A DNA stretch of 64,000 nt, taken from NCBI GenBank assembly GCA_963752915.1, contig CAVVZZ010000010.1, forward strand, positions 62,001 through 126,000, given 5' to 3'. Shown here one piece after another: positions 6,641-15,978 of this stretch. A program made the translations under genes and the position numbers. The notes beneath the pieces were generated by a model. The model searched no databases. It had not been told where the DNA came from and saw only the letters and a program-made list of their open reading frames with translations. Position 1 is the stretch's first letter. Each line of letters begins with the position of its first letter. The DNA comes from DATJPR01 sp963752915. GTDB lineage: Bacteria > Bacteroidota > Ignavibacteria > UBA10030 > UBA6906.

Positions 6641-8689
6641 ATGCGCCACAATCGTCTCTTCACGATAGTTGCGATCCTTGGCGTTTTGTCCGGCGTGATG
6701 AACGGCCAGACGCTTCTTTCCCGTCCACCGGCGGTGCCGCTGATCACCACCGATCCCTATTTCAGCATCTGGTCGTTCTCCGATCACCCCGGAAACGACT
6801 ACACCCGCCACTGGACCGGAAAGACAATGTCGATCTGCTCGATGGTCCGGATCGATGGTACGGGGTACCGGCTTGTGGGAAAAAACATTGGTTCGTTGCC
6901 GGTGCTCCCTCTTGTGGCGACCGCGATATCGCCGACGCAGACTGTGTACCGTTTTGAAGGAGCCGGGATCTCGTTGATCATGACGTTCACCGTTCCGCTC
7001 CTCCCGGATTCGCTGGATCTTCTTTCCAGCTCGGTGGGCTACGTCACGGTGTCGGTTTCGTCTACCGATTCCCGGCCGCACCGCGTCGGGTGGTATATCG
7101 ATCACTCGGCGGAACTCTGCCTTGACAATGCGGGAGAGAGTGTTGTATGGGGGAGAGTGCAGGTCGAAGGCCTCGACGTTCTTCAGATGGGATCCCAGGA
7201 GCAACCGGTCCTCAAACGGAAGGGGGATGATCTCCGGATCGACTGGGGTCATATCTCATGTGTTTCGGTGAAGGACCAGAACGCGCTGAGTTGTATCGCC
7301 TCCGCCGACAACGCGCGGCAGGCATTCCTACACAACGGCACGCTCCCGGCGTCCGACGATTTGAACATGCCCCGTCCCGGGAATGACGACTGGCCCGTTT
7401 CGGCGTATGTCTTCGACCTTGGACAGATCGGGCAGACTGCGAAGCAGGTCTTTGTGATGCTCGCGTACGACGATGAGTATGCCATTGAGTACTTTCATCG
7501 CGGGCTGCAATCCTACTGGCGCCGCAACGGCGAAACGATGAGCGAACATCTGCAGCGGATGGCCGCGGCACATGACCGGCTCCTCGCGTCCTGCAATGCC
7601 TTCGATCGCAAGGTGACATCGGCGCTGACCGAACTGGGAGGACCGGAATACGCTTCGCTCTGCGCGCTTGCCTATCGCCAGGTCGTTGCTGCGCACAAGC
7701 TTGTTGCCGACATCGACGGCACGCCGATGTTGTTCCCAAAAGAGAATTTCAGCAATGGTTGCATCAGCACAGTCGACGTGATTTACCCTTCCGCCCCGTT
7801 TTTTCTCGCCTTCAATCCCGAGCTGCTTCAAGCGTTGCTGACACCGGTCTTCCGGTATGCAGAGATGCCGCGGTGGAAGTTTCCGTTTGCTCCGCACGAT
7901 CTCGGCACGTATCCCAAGGCGAACGGACAGGTGTACGGCGGCGGGGAACTGGATGAAACGGACCAGATGCCCGTCGAGGAATCGGGGAACATGCTGATCC
8001 TGACCTATGCGTTATGCAGAGAGACAAAGAATCCGGCGTATGCGCTTGAGCACTGGAAATGTCTTGCGCAGTGGGCGCAGTACCTGGAGGAAAAGGGACT
8101 CGACCCGGAGAACCAGCTCTGCACGGATGACTTCACGGGACATCTCGCGCACAACACGAATCTCTCGGTGAAAGCAATTGTCGGCCTGGGCTGCTACGGA
8201 AAGCTCTGTGCGCTGGCAGGAAAGACAGAGGAGGCAAGGCGGTATCACGACATTGCCGTGAGGTTTGCCGGCCAATGGGAGAAGATGGCAAACGACGGCG
8301 ATCACTATCGGCTGGCGTTCGACCGGCCCGGGACGTGGAGCATGAAGTATAACCTGGTCTGGGATTCGCTGCTCGATCTCGGACTCTTCACACCGGAGGT
8401 ACGGACGAAGGAGCTTTCCTATTACCGCTCGAAGATGAACACCTACGGCTTGCCGCTGGATAACCGGGCGGACTTCACGAAACCCGAGTGGATGATCTGG
8501 ACGGCAACGATGGCAGCGGGGAAAGAGGAATTCGCCTCCTATGTTCGTCCGATTATCGCATACCTGAACGCGACGCCGGACCGTGTGCCGTTCAGCGACT
8601 GGTACGAAACGAAGACGGCGCGTAAGGATGCGTTTCAGGCGAGAAGCGTTCTCGGTGGACTGTTCATCAAGATGTTATCGAAGAAGTGA
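6641..8689 (+). CDS. secreted glutaminase-family protein (DUF4965/DUF5127/DUF1793 type)
   Basis: The ATG at 6641 gives a 682-residue protein with a normal signal peptide (LFTIVAILGVLSGVMNGQT); the in-frame GTG at 6572 would add 23 unlikely residues. The start of the mature protein (RPPAVPLITTDPYFSIWSFS, then a TRHWTGK motif) and the late segment with EESGNMLILTYA and KYNLVWDSLLDL are characteristic of the fungal/bacterial GtaA-like glutaminase family. Those proteins combine an N-terminal beta-sandwich with an alpha/alpha-barrel resembling glycoside hydrolases. The glutaminase name comes from an Aspergillus enzyme; in bacteria the true substrate may be a carbohydrate. It is monocistronic by spacing. 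Confidence 0.82.
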   Translation: MRHNRLFTIVAILGVLSGVMNGQTLLSRPPAVPLITTDPYFSIWSFSDHPGNDYTRHWTGKTMSICSMVRIDGTGYRLVGKNIGSLPVLPLVATAISPTQTVYRFEGAGISLIMTFTVPLLPDSLDLLSSSVGYVTVSVSSTDSRPHRVGWYIDHSAELCLDNAGESVVWGRVQVEGLDVLQMGSQEQPVLKRKGDDLRIDWGHISCVSVKDQNALSCIASADNARQAFLHNGTLPASDDLNMPRPGNDDWPVSAYVFDLGQIGQTAKQVFVMLAYDDEYAIEYFHRGLQSYWRRNGETMSEHLQRMAAAHDRLLASCNAFDRKVTSALTELGGPEYASLCALAYRQVVAAHKLVADIDGTPMLFPKENFSNGCISTVDVIYPSAPFFLAFNPELLQALLTPVFRYAEMPRWKFPFAPHDLGTYPKANGQVYGGGELDETDQMPVEESGNMLILTYALCRETKNPAYALEHWKCLAQWAQYLEEKGLDPENQLCTDDFTGHLAHNTNLSVKAIVGLGCYGKLCALAGKTEEARRYHDIAVRFAGQWEKMANDGDHYRLAFDRPGTWSMKYNLVWDSLLDLGLFTPEVRTKELSYYRSKMNTYGLPLDNRADFTKPEWMIWTATMAAGKEEFASYVRPIIAYLNATPDRVPFSDWYETKTARKDAFQARSVLGGLFIKMLSKK

Positions 8690-8720
8690 CGAACGATATC
8701 AGAATCGGGGGATCGGCATG

Positions 8721-8760
8721 TCTCCCCGGTCCCCAAGTCCCCGAGTCCCCAAGTCTCATT
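8721..8760. repeat. octameric GTCCCCAA repeat
   Basis: Words GTCCCCAA (8729-8736), GTCCCCGA (8737-8744), GTCCCCAA (8745-8752) and GTCTCATT (8753-8760) follow one another exactly, preceded by TCTCCCCG. It sits in the 171-bp gap before the histidine kinase gene. It is the same repeat style as at 1651-1680. Confidence 0.75.
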
Positions 8761-8860
8761 GTTCCACCCGGTTGAAAAGCTCGTCCCGCCTTTGTATCAT
8801 AGTACACAGGATTGACCGGGGCGCACTATCCTCCTGCTCCGGTGACCAGCTCGACCACAC

Positions 8861-11800
8861 ATGACCCGACCACTCCGGCGTCTTCGCCGGCTGATGCCTC
8901 TCAGAGCACTTGGACTGGCCTTTGTTTTCGGCCTCTTTGCCGTTACCGTGATCGCGGTTGGGTTGACCCTCCATATCCCCACAACGCTGATTACGGCGGA
9001 CATCGGCGGCGTCTTCGCCACGATGGGTTCGGCACTGACGGGTCCTGTCGGGGGATCCTTGATCGGTCTCATGACCGGGTTGATGGAGCCGAACGCCGAT
9101 TTGCGATTGTTTGTCACGATCGACAAGATCCTGGCCGGCATTTGGATGGGATCGTTGTACTGGATCGCCCTGCGGCGGTTCCGCGGCTCCTCCGTCCGAT
9201 TTTTTGTCGCGTGGGTCATTCTCGTGTTCGGGTACTACTACGTCGCGCGGATCCCCGCATTCATCGGGCTCAAGGTTCTCTTCCCCGCGTCGTTCCGCCT
9301 CATTGCCGGCGGGTCCGCGCTCGTTCCCGAGTCACTGGCGGCGGTGGATACAGCATTGTTCGAGGAAGCATCGATTGTCGCTCTGATCACCGGCATTGCC
9401 CTGACGGTGTTCCCGTCGGCGATCCGCATGCCGGTGTGGAGAACAGCGCTTGACTACAAGCGATACCTTGACCTTCTGCCGCCGCGAGCGCCAGGGTCAA
9501 GGTTCCCGGGTTCGCTTTCCATCCGCCTCTCGGTGTGGTTGTTGCTTCTCTCCCTTCTCCCGGTGATGGTGCTCAGCGTGTTCGTCTGGGATGATGTTAC
9601 CCGGCTTGCGTACCAGCAGGCGGCGGGAGCGGACGGAAAACTCGCCGAAGATCTTTCATCGATGGTCTCCAACAGACCGCTCGGCGATCTTCCTGCGCTG
9701 CTCAAGCCGTTCGTCGAGTCGGGAACCCGCACCGTCTGGCTTGTCGACGCGAACGGGACCATCCTGTATCACCCGGACTCAACATACATCGGGCAGACGG
9801 CGTTCAGGTTCCTTGATTCGGCGGTCGTCCGACAATTCCTCGGCGCGCCGCAGGGGTCCGCGTTCGATAGCAGTGTGGATGCGGTCATCGGGTTTCACCG
9901 TGTCGGGTCTCCTTCGCAGACCCTGGTGGTCGTCGATCCAAGTCGTTTCCTGGACATATCGTTGCACGCGTTCCACAGGAGCTCGTATTTTCGGCTTGGC
10001 GCGAGCATGATACTCATCAGCATCATCGGGGGGATCATTATGTTCATCCTCGTCGAGGTACCGATGAAACGGCTGACGAGAGTCACGACGCAGATCGAAA
10101 AGGGCAATCTATCGGTGGGGGTGCGGGAATCGGACCTCGACGATGAGATCGCCGTTCTGGGAAACCGGTTCAACGGGATGGTGAAGAGCCTGCGCGCGCT
10201 TCGGAACGGCCTCGAAAGTGAAATCGGTTTCCGACGGGGCGTTGAGACCCGGCTTCGGGAAAGCGAGGGAAAATACCGGACGATCATCGAGCAGTCGTCC
10301 GAAGGCATTATCCTTGTCGACTCGGACGGGACGGTGATCGAGTCGAACCGCGCCAGCGAAAGGATCCTTGGCATCGACCGGTCGGAGATGATCGGGAAGA
10401 AGTCCTGGGAGATCTTCCGGTCGCTCACGAAGTCCACCGGCGGCAGCGAAAGCGAAGTGAAGATGTTTCGGGACGCGACGCTCGACATGATGGAGGGGGG
10501 GGCCAGGCGGTACGAAGGAATGTCGGAGATCACGTTTGCCCGGTCCGACGGGCGGACCCGTGTGCTTCAGCAGACCATCTTCCCGATCCGGCGGGAAGGA
10601 GGCAATCGCATCGGCGTCATTCTCCAGGACATTACCGGCCGCAAGGAAAATGAAGAAGCCCTCCGTCGATCGGAGGAAAAATTCTCCCGCGTCTTTCATA
10701 CCTCTCCGGATTCCATCACCATCACACGGCTGTCCGACGGGAGGTATGTCGATATCAACGAGGGCTTCACGGCGATCACCGGGTACCGCCGCGATGAGGT
10801 GATCGGGAAGACGTCGCTGGAGTTGAAAGTCTGGGCTGATGATGGCGATCGACAGAAGCTCGTCACCGCGATGAGGAACACGGGAGAAGTCGCCGGTCTC
10901 GACGGCAGGTTCAGGATGAAAGATGGAACGATCGTCTTTGCCCTGTTGTCGGCGCGGATCATCCCGCTGGACGGCGAGAACTGCCTCCTGCTGATCGCCC
11001 GGGATGTCACCGAGCGACGGCGTGCCGAAGAGGCGCTCCGCGAAAGCGAGGAACGGTTCCGAAGTGTGTTCGAGCACGCCGCCGTGGGGATCTGCTATGC
11101 CTCCCTCGAAGGAAAACTGCTGCGCGTGAACCATGCATTGTGCAAGATCACCGGGTACACGGACGCAGAGCTCGCCGGGATGAGCTTTGCCGACCTCTCC
11201 ACAGGGGAAGAGTCGGCGGGCGATCTTGACCGCGTCGTCTCGGTGTTGCGGGACGGAATCCCAAGCTTTACCCTGACGCGACAGTACATGCACAAATCGG
11301 GCCGGGCGATCTGGGTGAACATGACGATGTCGCTGATTCGCGATGGCGCCGGCAGGCCGCTGTCGTTCATCGGCATCATCGAAAATATCACCGAGCGAAA
11401 AAAAGCAGAGGAGGAGATCGAACGCTCCCTCCGGGAGAAGGAACTGCTGCTGAAGGAAATTCATCACCGGGTGAAGAACAACCTCCAGATCATCTCCAGT
11501 CTGCTGAACCTGCAGTCGGAGGCCATCCGGGATTCCGAGGACCGATCGCTGTTCCGCGACAGCCAGGACCGCATCCGGTCGATGGCGCTCATCCATGAGA
11601 AGCTGTATCAGACCGATGACTTTTCGCACGTCGATTTTCAGCAGTACCTGAAAAGCCTGCTGTCCTCACTGTTCCGCTCATACCGGCTTCCGATGGTACG
11701 ATGCGTTGAACAGATCGAAGACATCCGGTTGAACATCGATGCGGCGATCCCGTGCGGTCTGATCGTCAATGAACTCGTCACCAATGCGCTGAAGCACGCC

Positions 11801-12067
11801 TTTCCGGACGGTCAGAAAGGAGAGGTGCGGGTGTCGTTCTTCCGCAGCGGCGAAGGACAACTGGTATTAGAGGTGAGCGACGACGGGGTCGGAATGGCGT
11901 CGTCGACGCAAAAAGAAAAGAAGGACCAGCTCGGCCTCGAGCTGGTTTCAATCCTCACGAACCAAATCGGGGGAAAACTCTCCGTGCAGCACGGGCAGGG
12001 AACGACGTTTCAGATCACGTTCCCGCAAGAGGAACCCGCGAACCCGCCCAAAGGAAGCCCCGGCTAA
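8861..12067 (+). CDS. large membrane sensor histidine kinase, three PAS domains, HisKA_2 type
   Basis: A 1068-residue sensor. Residues about 15-195 form five or six membrane segments resembling an ECF-S/5TM-type ligand-binding module. A seventh segment (about 218-235) is followed by an extracytoplasmic region (about 240-375) with the strand pattern of a dCache/Cache domain. Another membrane segment (about 383-402) and a HAMP-like linker come next. Three PAS domains start near residues 467, 602 and 727. The kinase core is of the HisKA_2 kind: KEIHHRVKNNLQ, with the acceptor His at 868/869, and an ATPase domain with NELVTNALKHAF and DDGVG. HisKA_2 kinases often signal to general stress or LuxR-type outputs. 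No response regulator is adjacent. A hairpin CCCCGGC-TAAG-GCCGGGG (12058-12075) overlaps the stop codon. Confidence 0.9.
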   Translation: MTRPLRRLRRLMPLRALGLAFVFGLFAVTVIAVGLTLHIPTTLITADIGGVFATMGSALTGPVGGSLIGLMTGLMEPNADLRLFVTIDKILAGIWMGSLYWIALRRFRGSSVRFFVAWVILVFGYYYVARIPAFIGLKVLFPASFRLIAGGSALVPESLAAVDTALFEEASIVALITGIALTVFPSAIRMPVWRTALDYKRYLDLLPPRAPGSRFPGSLSIRLSVWLLLLSLLPVMVLSVFVWDDVTRLAYQQAAGADGKLAEDLSSMVSNRPLGDLPALLKPFVESGTRTVWLVDANGTILYHPDSTYIGQTAFRFLDSAVVRQFLGAPQGSAFDSSVDAVIGFHRVGSPSQTLVVVDPSRFLDISLHAFHRSSYFRLGASMILISIIGGIIMFILVEVPMKRLTRVTTQIEKGNLSVGVRESDLDDEIAVLGNRFNGMVKSLRALRNGLESEIGFRRGVETRLRESEGKYRTIIEQSSEGIILVDSDGTVIESNRASERILGIDRSEMIGKKSWEIFRSLTKSTGGSESEVKMFRDATLDMMEGGARRYEGMSEITFARSDGRTRVLQQTIFPIRREGGNRIGVILQDITGRKENEEALRRSEEKFSRVFHTSPDSITITRLSDGRYVDINEGFTAITGYRRDEVIGKTSLELKVWADDGDRQKLVTAMRNTGEVAGLDGRFRMKDGTIVFALLSARIIPLDGENCLLLIARDVTERRRAEEALRESEERFRSVFEHAAVGICYASLEGKLLRVNHALCKITGYTDAELAGMSFADLSTGEESAGDLDRVVSVLRDGIPSFTLTRQYMHKSGRAIWVNMTMSLIRDGAGRPLSFIGIIENITERKKAEEEIERSLREKELLLKEIHHRVKNNLQIISSLLNLQSEAIRDSEDRSLFRDSQDRIRSMALIHEKLYQTDDFSHVDFQQYLKSLLSSLFRSYRLPMVRCVEQIEDIRLNIDAAIPCGLIVNELVTNALKHAFPDGQKGEVRVSFFRSGEGQLVLEVSDDGVGMASSTQKEKKDQLGLELVSILTNQIGGKLSVQHGQGTTFQITFPQEEPANPPKGSPG

Positions 12068-12099
12068 GGCCGGGGGCAAAGGCAAGGGTTGTCAAAATC

Positions 12100-12624
12100 C
12101 TATTTGATGCGATACGCACGTGCGGTAATATATGGAGCAAAACTGCCCGGTTTGTCGGGAGGCGCAATCTCAAAAAGAATTCCAAGAGAATCGGCGGCAA
12201 TGGTCGAATACGTGAGACGGAATCGCGGGCCTGCCGCAGTGCTGTCGCTGAGAAACACGGCTTTCTTCGAGGGCTCAACATCGACACGGTATGGAATGAC
12301 GTGCTTCTCGTTGTCGAAGTAGACGGCCCTGGTCTCGCCGGATGGATCATGGTAGACAATCATTAGGTCGTCGTGCCGGAAACCGGGCCGGCTGGAAGTC
12401 GCCGGGTACACAGCGTAATTCTTGCGAACGAGAATTCCGCCCTGAAGATCCGACGCGAAGGAAAAACCTCCAACGCCCTCGCCGGGCGATCCCGTCCCCT
12501 CTCCCTTCCATTCACCGAGCATGAAATCATAGCCATCCCATCCTTGTCGTTTCGCTTCGGTCTGGGCCAGGCAAGCGGTGGCTCCCAAAATCACGAGGAT
12601 GAAAGCATGGCTGATCGGTCGCAT
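12100..12624 (-). CDS. secreted protein of unknown function (DUF1579-like lipocalin-type barrel)
   Basis: Start chosen at the ATG at 12624, which has AAGGAA just upstream and opens a signal peptide (MRPISHAFILVILGATACLAQ). The 174-residue product has one beta-rich domain with FMLGEWKGEGTG near the mature N-terminus, the LxGxWxGxG pattern of DUF1579/THAP4-like lipocalin-fold proteins. No catalytic residues can be assigned. It runs convergent to the histidine kinase gene and divergent from the next gene. Upstream, a TTGACA box on the minus strand (12703-12708) could be a -35 element, with a weaker A/T-rich -10 near 12680. Confidence 0.7.
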   Translation of the reverse strand: MRPISHAFILVILGATACLAQTEAKRQGWDGYDFMLGEWKGEGTGSPGEGVGGFSFASDLQGGILVRKNYAVYPATSSRPGFRHDDLMIVYHDPSGETRAVYFDNEKHVIPYRVDVEPSKKAVFLSDSTAAGPRFRLTYSTIAADSLGILFEIAPPDKPGSFAPYITARAYRIK

Positions 12625-12804
12625 GAGCAATTCCTTGTGAATGGATCTGATAATCTGCTGATATTCTTCTGCAATGTAAATACGCAGGGAGTAGAACTTT
12701 TTTGTCAATTCCGTTGTAGAGTATGTGTTACCGATTGAAACCCTCACGTGTAGTGATCGGCTGGCAGCATCCCACGCAAAGCGACGTCTGAATTCAGGAA
12801 AACC

Positions 12805-13218
12805 ATGAATCGGCTTGTACTGCAACGCTCAACATGGTGGCCCATTGCCTCATGGCTTATCGTTGCCTTCCTGACGGCGGACGCGATCAATCTGGATGAT
12901 CTGGTTCCAGGGGTGTATGTTGCCCATGACGAGATTGAAGTATCCAGTCCCGCTCCGGGGTTTTCCATCACGCGTCCCGGCGTTTTGGCGGCGCGTCAAC
13001 GTTCATCGAAATTCTCCACGACCCGATCCGGCGCGAACGACAAGTCAGGAACAGCTGCACGAATTGTGTTCGATGAGGACAGTCCTTCCGAAGCCGCAAA
13101 AGCCGTAGAGAGCTCTCTCCATCCCATCGCCTTCAACACGGATGAACAATCTGCCGTACTCGAACGAGGCGGATCGGAGAGCCCGCTGCACCTTCTTCAC
13201 TGTATGCTTCTTATTTGA
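12805..13218 (+). CDS. small putative exported protein, unknown
   Basis: A 137-residue open frame beginning ATG at 12805 with AGGAAAACC directly upstream, a good ribosome-binding site. Residues about 12-28 are hydrophobic and would serve as a signal peptide or anchor. The rest is polar, rich in Ser/Ala/Arg, without a domain I recognise. It overlaps weaker open frames on both strands. The C-terminus (SPLHLLHCMLLI) looks unusual for a soluble protein, so the frame may be decayed or mis-called. Confidence 0.45.
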   Translation: MNRLVLQRSTWWPIASWLIVAFLTADAINLDDLVPGVYVAHDEIEVSSPAPGFSITRPGVLAARQRSSKFSTTRSGANDKSGTAARIVFDEDSPSEAAKAVESSLHPIAFNTDEQSAVLERGGSESPLHLLHCMLLI

Positions 13219-13319
13219 CATCCCTGCTTCTTTCCCAGCGAATGCGCTCCCGCAATCACCGTGTTGTCGAGAGAATCGCTCGCACGATTATCCCGTAGTG
13301 AACTCGTTGGAGGGTCTTC

Positions 13320-14231
13320 ATGCCCTTGAGCAAGGTCTTCATCATTCTTGCGATCGTCCAGCCATTGACCGTAACGTGCAGTGCGTTCGCAAGACTCAGC
13401 AGCGAACGCGACACCAGTGCATCGGTGCCAGCTGAAGTTCGCAGGCCGGATTCCGTTCTCGTCAATCCCTCCCGTCTTGCGATCGTCGGCGGCATCACGG
13501 CGGCAACTGTAGTTGGAGTGCATCTCTATCAGCAGCACGCGTGGTGGCAGGGACCGAGAGCCCCATTCCGGTTCGAAAACGACTGGGACTATGCCATGAA
13601 CGCCGACAAGCAAGGCCACGCCTACGGGGCGTATCTGCTTTCGCACCTCTTCGGCTACGCGATGCGATGGAGCGGGGAAGATCAGGCGTCAAGCGTGCTC
13701 TACGGATCCATGTTTGGACTCGGCTATCAGTTGTACGTCGAAGTGGAAGACGGCTTTCACAAAGACTACGGCTTCAGTCCGGGGGATGCTATCGCCGACG
13801 TTGCGGGAGCATCGGTTCCGCTCCTTCAGGAAACCTTCCCCGTTCTGAAATCCTTTGCCCTGAAATGGAGCTACTTCCCCAGCAAGGAGTACCTCGATGC
13901 CTTGAAGCAAAATCAGTCGCGGGTTTTCATCGACGACTACGAGGGGCAGATCTACTGGTACTCATGGACACCGCGGGCAATGTTCGACGATCGATCGATC
14001 TCCTGGCTTCCGGAATGGCTCGGGCTCTCCGTCGGATTCGGTGCACGGCAACTCTACGATGCTTCGCTGCGTCATCGCGTCGTCGCGGTGACGTTCGACA
14101 TCAGTCTGTCGCGCATCCACACAGGAAGCGATTTCTTCGACGGCGTCCTGACAGCGCTTGATCACATTCATGTCCCGACGCCCGGCTTCATCGTCGAGCG
14201 CGGTACTGTCACATTCGGAATCATCTACTGA
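13320..14231 (+). CDS. DUF2279 (YfiM-like) envelope protein
   Basis: A 303-residue exported protein with a signal peptide (residues about 5-24) and a membrane-like segment near 52-68. The core has NADKQGHAYGAYLLSHLF, the conserved N-x-D-K-x-x-H motif of the DUF2279/YfiM family, followed by VEVEDGFHKDYGFSPGD. YfiM-type proteins are periplasmic or outer-membrane-associated and of unknown function. TTGGAGG precedes the ATG by 7 nt. The stop codon shares one base with the start of the outer-membrane barrel gene that follows. The two are therefore co-transcribed and probably work together in the envelope, possibly with the two PAP2 genes further down. Confidence 0.82.
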   Translation: MPLSKVFIILAIVQPLTVTCSAFARLSSERDTSASVPAEVRRPDSVLVNPSRLAIVGGITAATVVGVHLYQQHAWWQGPRAPFRFENDWDYAMNADKQGHAYGAYLLSHLFGYAMRWSGEDQASSVLYGSMFGLGYQLYVEVEDGFHKDYGFSPGDAIADVAGASVPLLQETFPVLKSFALKWSYFPSKEYLDALKQNQSRVFIDDYEGQIYWYSWTPRAMFDDRSISWLPEWLGLSVGFGARQLYDASLRHRVVAVTFDISLSRIHTGSDFFDGVLTALDHIHVPTPGFIVERGTVTFGIIY

Positions 14232-14824
14232 TGAACAGGCTCCTGACAATGATGCTTCTGGGTGCAGTGGTCGTGTTCGGAGAACGAGCAATCGCTGCCG
14301 AACGGGATTCCGGGAATGTATGGGTCCCCGGCGTACTGTTCTCGTTCGGCACGACCGACGGATCAATCGTTCACAACGGCAACGCGCTCTCGGTATGGCT
14401 GGGGGCCGGGTACGATCTTTCTTCATCCTGGCGGATTTCGGCGTTGTTTTCGACGGGGCATCTTCATGTTGACCCCGTGCAGGGTCGTCCCGTAGTCGGT
14501 ACCCTGCTCCTTGGGGCAGGAACGCTCGAGATCCTTTATGTCTTCCCGAGCGGCGCGAACGTATCGCCGTTCATCGGTGGAAACATGGGAATTTCGACGA
14601 TACTCGATGGTCAGAGCCTGGGGTACAATGGCTGGGTGGTCGGTGTCCGGGCGGGACTGGAATGGAAACTCTCTGCCGCGCTCGCCCTGAATGGGTTTGC
14701 CGGCTGGAACGCATGGACATGGCAAAACGGCGTCGGAGACAACATCCCCGCGTTCGGCACCTTCCATGTGAGCGACATCGATGTCGGATTGAGCGTGATT
14801 TTTCATCCGGTCTTCCCAGTGTGA
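14231..14824 (+). CDS. outer-membrane beta-barrel protein, about 8 strands
   Basis: A 197-residue protein with a signal peptide (RLLTMMLLGAVVVFGERAIAA). Amphipathic beta strands alternate with short turns throughout (ALSVWLGAGYDL, WRISALFSTGHL, VSPFIGGNMGIS, WVVGVRAGLEWKL). It closes with a strand ending in Phe/Val (VGLSVIFHPVFPV), as in small OmpA/OmpW-type barrels. It overlaps the upstream DUF2279 gene by one base. No specific ligand or partner can be read from the sequence. Confidence 0.75.
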   Translation: MNRLLTMMLLGAVVVFGERAIAAERDSGNVWVPGVLFSFGTTDGSIVHNGNALSVWLGAGYDLSSSWRISALFSTGHLHVDPVQGRPVVGTLLLGAGTLEILYVFPSGANVSPFIGGNMGISTILDGQSLGYNGWVVGVRAGLEWKLSAALALNGFAGWNAWTWQNGVGDNIPAFGTFHVSDIDVGLSVIFHPVFPV

Positions 14825-15037
14825 TTCAGGACATGAACAAAAAAGGGGTGCGCGCTGTTATTCCTCCAGAATGGGATTTGTGAAATCGCCAAAAAACCTA
14901 TGATTGTTCGCATAGTGCCTTCAATTGATGACCTTGGCGCTTGCAATTTCAATAAGATTTGTTTTCGTTCCACGTCCCCATGGGCATTGCCCCGTATGAT
15001 CGATTCTCTACGTCAGAATACTCTTTGGAGTGTCAAC

Positions 15038-15925
15038 GTGCGGCTTGTGGCAATGCTGCTCCTGACTGCAGTCAGTCAGGATGCCTTCAGCTGCAGCGCT
15101 GATTCGCTCACCGGCACATCTGAGATGACGCGACGCGACAGCAGCCTCCAGTCCATGCGGTGGTACAGTATGTTCACAAACATTCCGTCTGACTGGTCAC
15201 GATTTGCTGTGCACACATTCAGGTCGGAGAACCTCCCGGGCTTTGTCGGCATGACCGTTCTCACGGTGGGCCTGATGGTCGCCGACGATGAGACGTGGAC
15301 GCTTTCCGATCGGTGGTACAAAGGGGACACCCGGGTCGGTGAAGTCAGCGATTTCTTTGAATACCTCGGCGACGGTCGGCCGCAGTTCGGGCTCGCCGCT
15401 GCCTTCGGCGCGTACGGGACCATTGCTGGCGACAAGCGCGCCCTCCAAACGGGGAGCCAGATCGTCGAGGCGATCCTCTCGTGCGGCGTCGTCGTCCAGG
15501 TGCTGAAGCATGTGACGGGCAGGGAGAGTCCGTTTGTGTCGACCGTTCCTGCGGGGCGCTGGGACTTCTTCCCGAATCAGATCGAATACCATAAACATGT
15601 CCCACGGTTCGATGCGTTTCCGTCGGGGCATATTGCCACGGCACTGGCGACGATCACCGTCGTTGCGGAGAATTATCCGGAGTGGAAATGGGTCAGGCCG
15701 GTGGGGTACTCGATCTGCGCGCTGATTGGCATCAGCATGGCGAACACGGGGATTCACTGGTACAGCGATTATCCCCTTGGCCTTTTTCTTGGCTACACCT
15801 TCGGCATGCTCGTCTCGCATCCCGAAGGACTGGAGGACGAGCATCCACAGTCGGATGCACACGTTTCGATTGAACCGACGTCAACGATGAACGGCCCCGC
15901 GATCGGGTTCGTCGTCAGGTTCTGA
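15038..15925 (+). CDS. secreted PAP2-family phosphatase, copy 1
   Basis: The best start is GTG at 15038, with TTTGGAG 7 nt upstream and a compact signal peptide (RLVAMLLLTAVSQDAFSCS). Longer in-frame starts at 14996 and 14900 lack both. The 295-residue product carries the three PAP2 motifs: KHVTGRESP (K-x6-RP-like), FPSGH (acid/base His) and GIHWYSDYP (nucleophile His and its Asp). The third motif lacks the usual SR pair (SMANTGIHWYSD). Motif spacing and flanking aromatic residues match phosphatidic acid or isoprenoid-diphosphate phosphatases acting on the outer face of the membrane. A homologous gene follows 53 bp downstream. Substrate unknown. Confidence 0.85.
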   Translation: MRLVAMLLLTAVSQDAFSCSADSLTGTSEMTRRDSSLQSMRWYSMFTNIPSDWSRFAVHTFRSENLPGFVGMTVLTVGLMVADDETWTLSDRWYKGDTRVGEVSDFFEYLGDGRPQFGLAAAFGAYGTIAGDKRALQTGSQIVEAILSCGVVVQVLKHVTGRESPFVSTVPAGRWDFFPNQIEYHKHVPRFDAFPSGHIATALATITVVAENYPEWKWVRPVGYSICALIGISMANTGIHWYSDYPLGLFLGYTFGMLVSHPEGLEDEHPQSDAHVSIEPTSTMNGPAIGFVVRF

Positions 15926-15978
15926 AGCGAGATCATCTCGCGCGCAATGGCGTTGATGTTCTAAGAGGAGAACCCAAA

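Noticed and set aside
10109..11629. 506-codon open frame antisense to the histidine kinase
   Set aside because: Lies across PAS and kinase domains that are well conserved on the + strand; composition typical of antisense frames.
12058..12075. Rho-independent terminator of the histidine kinase gene
   Set aside because: The CCCCGGC-TAAG-GCCGGGG hairpin is good but includes the stop codon and has no T-run.
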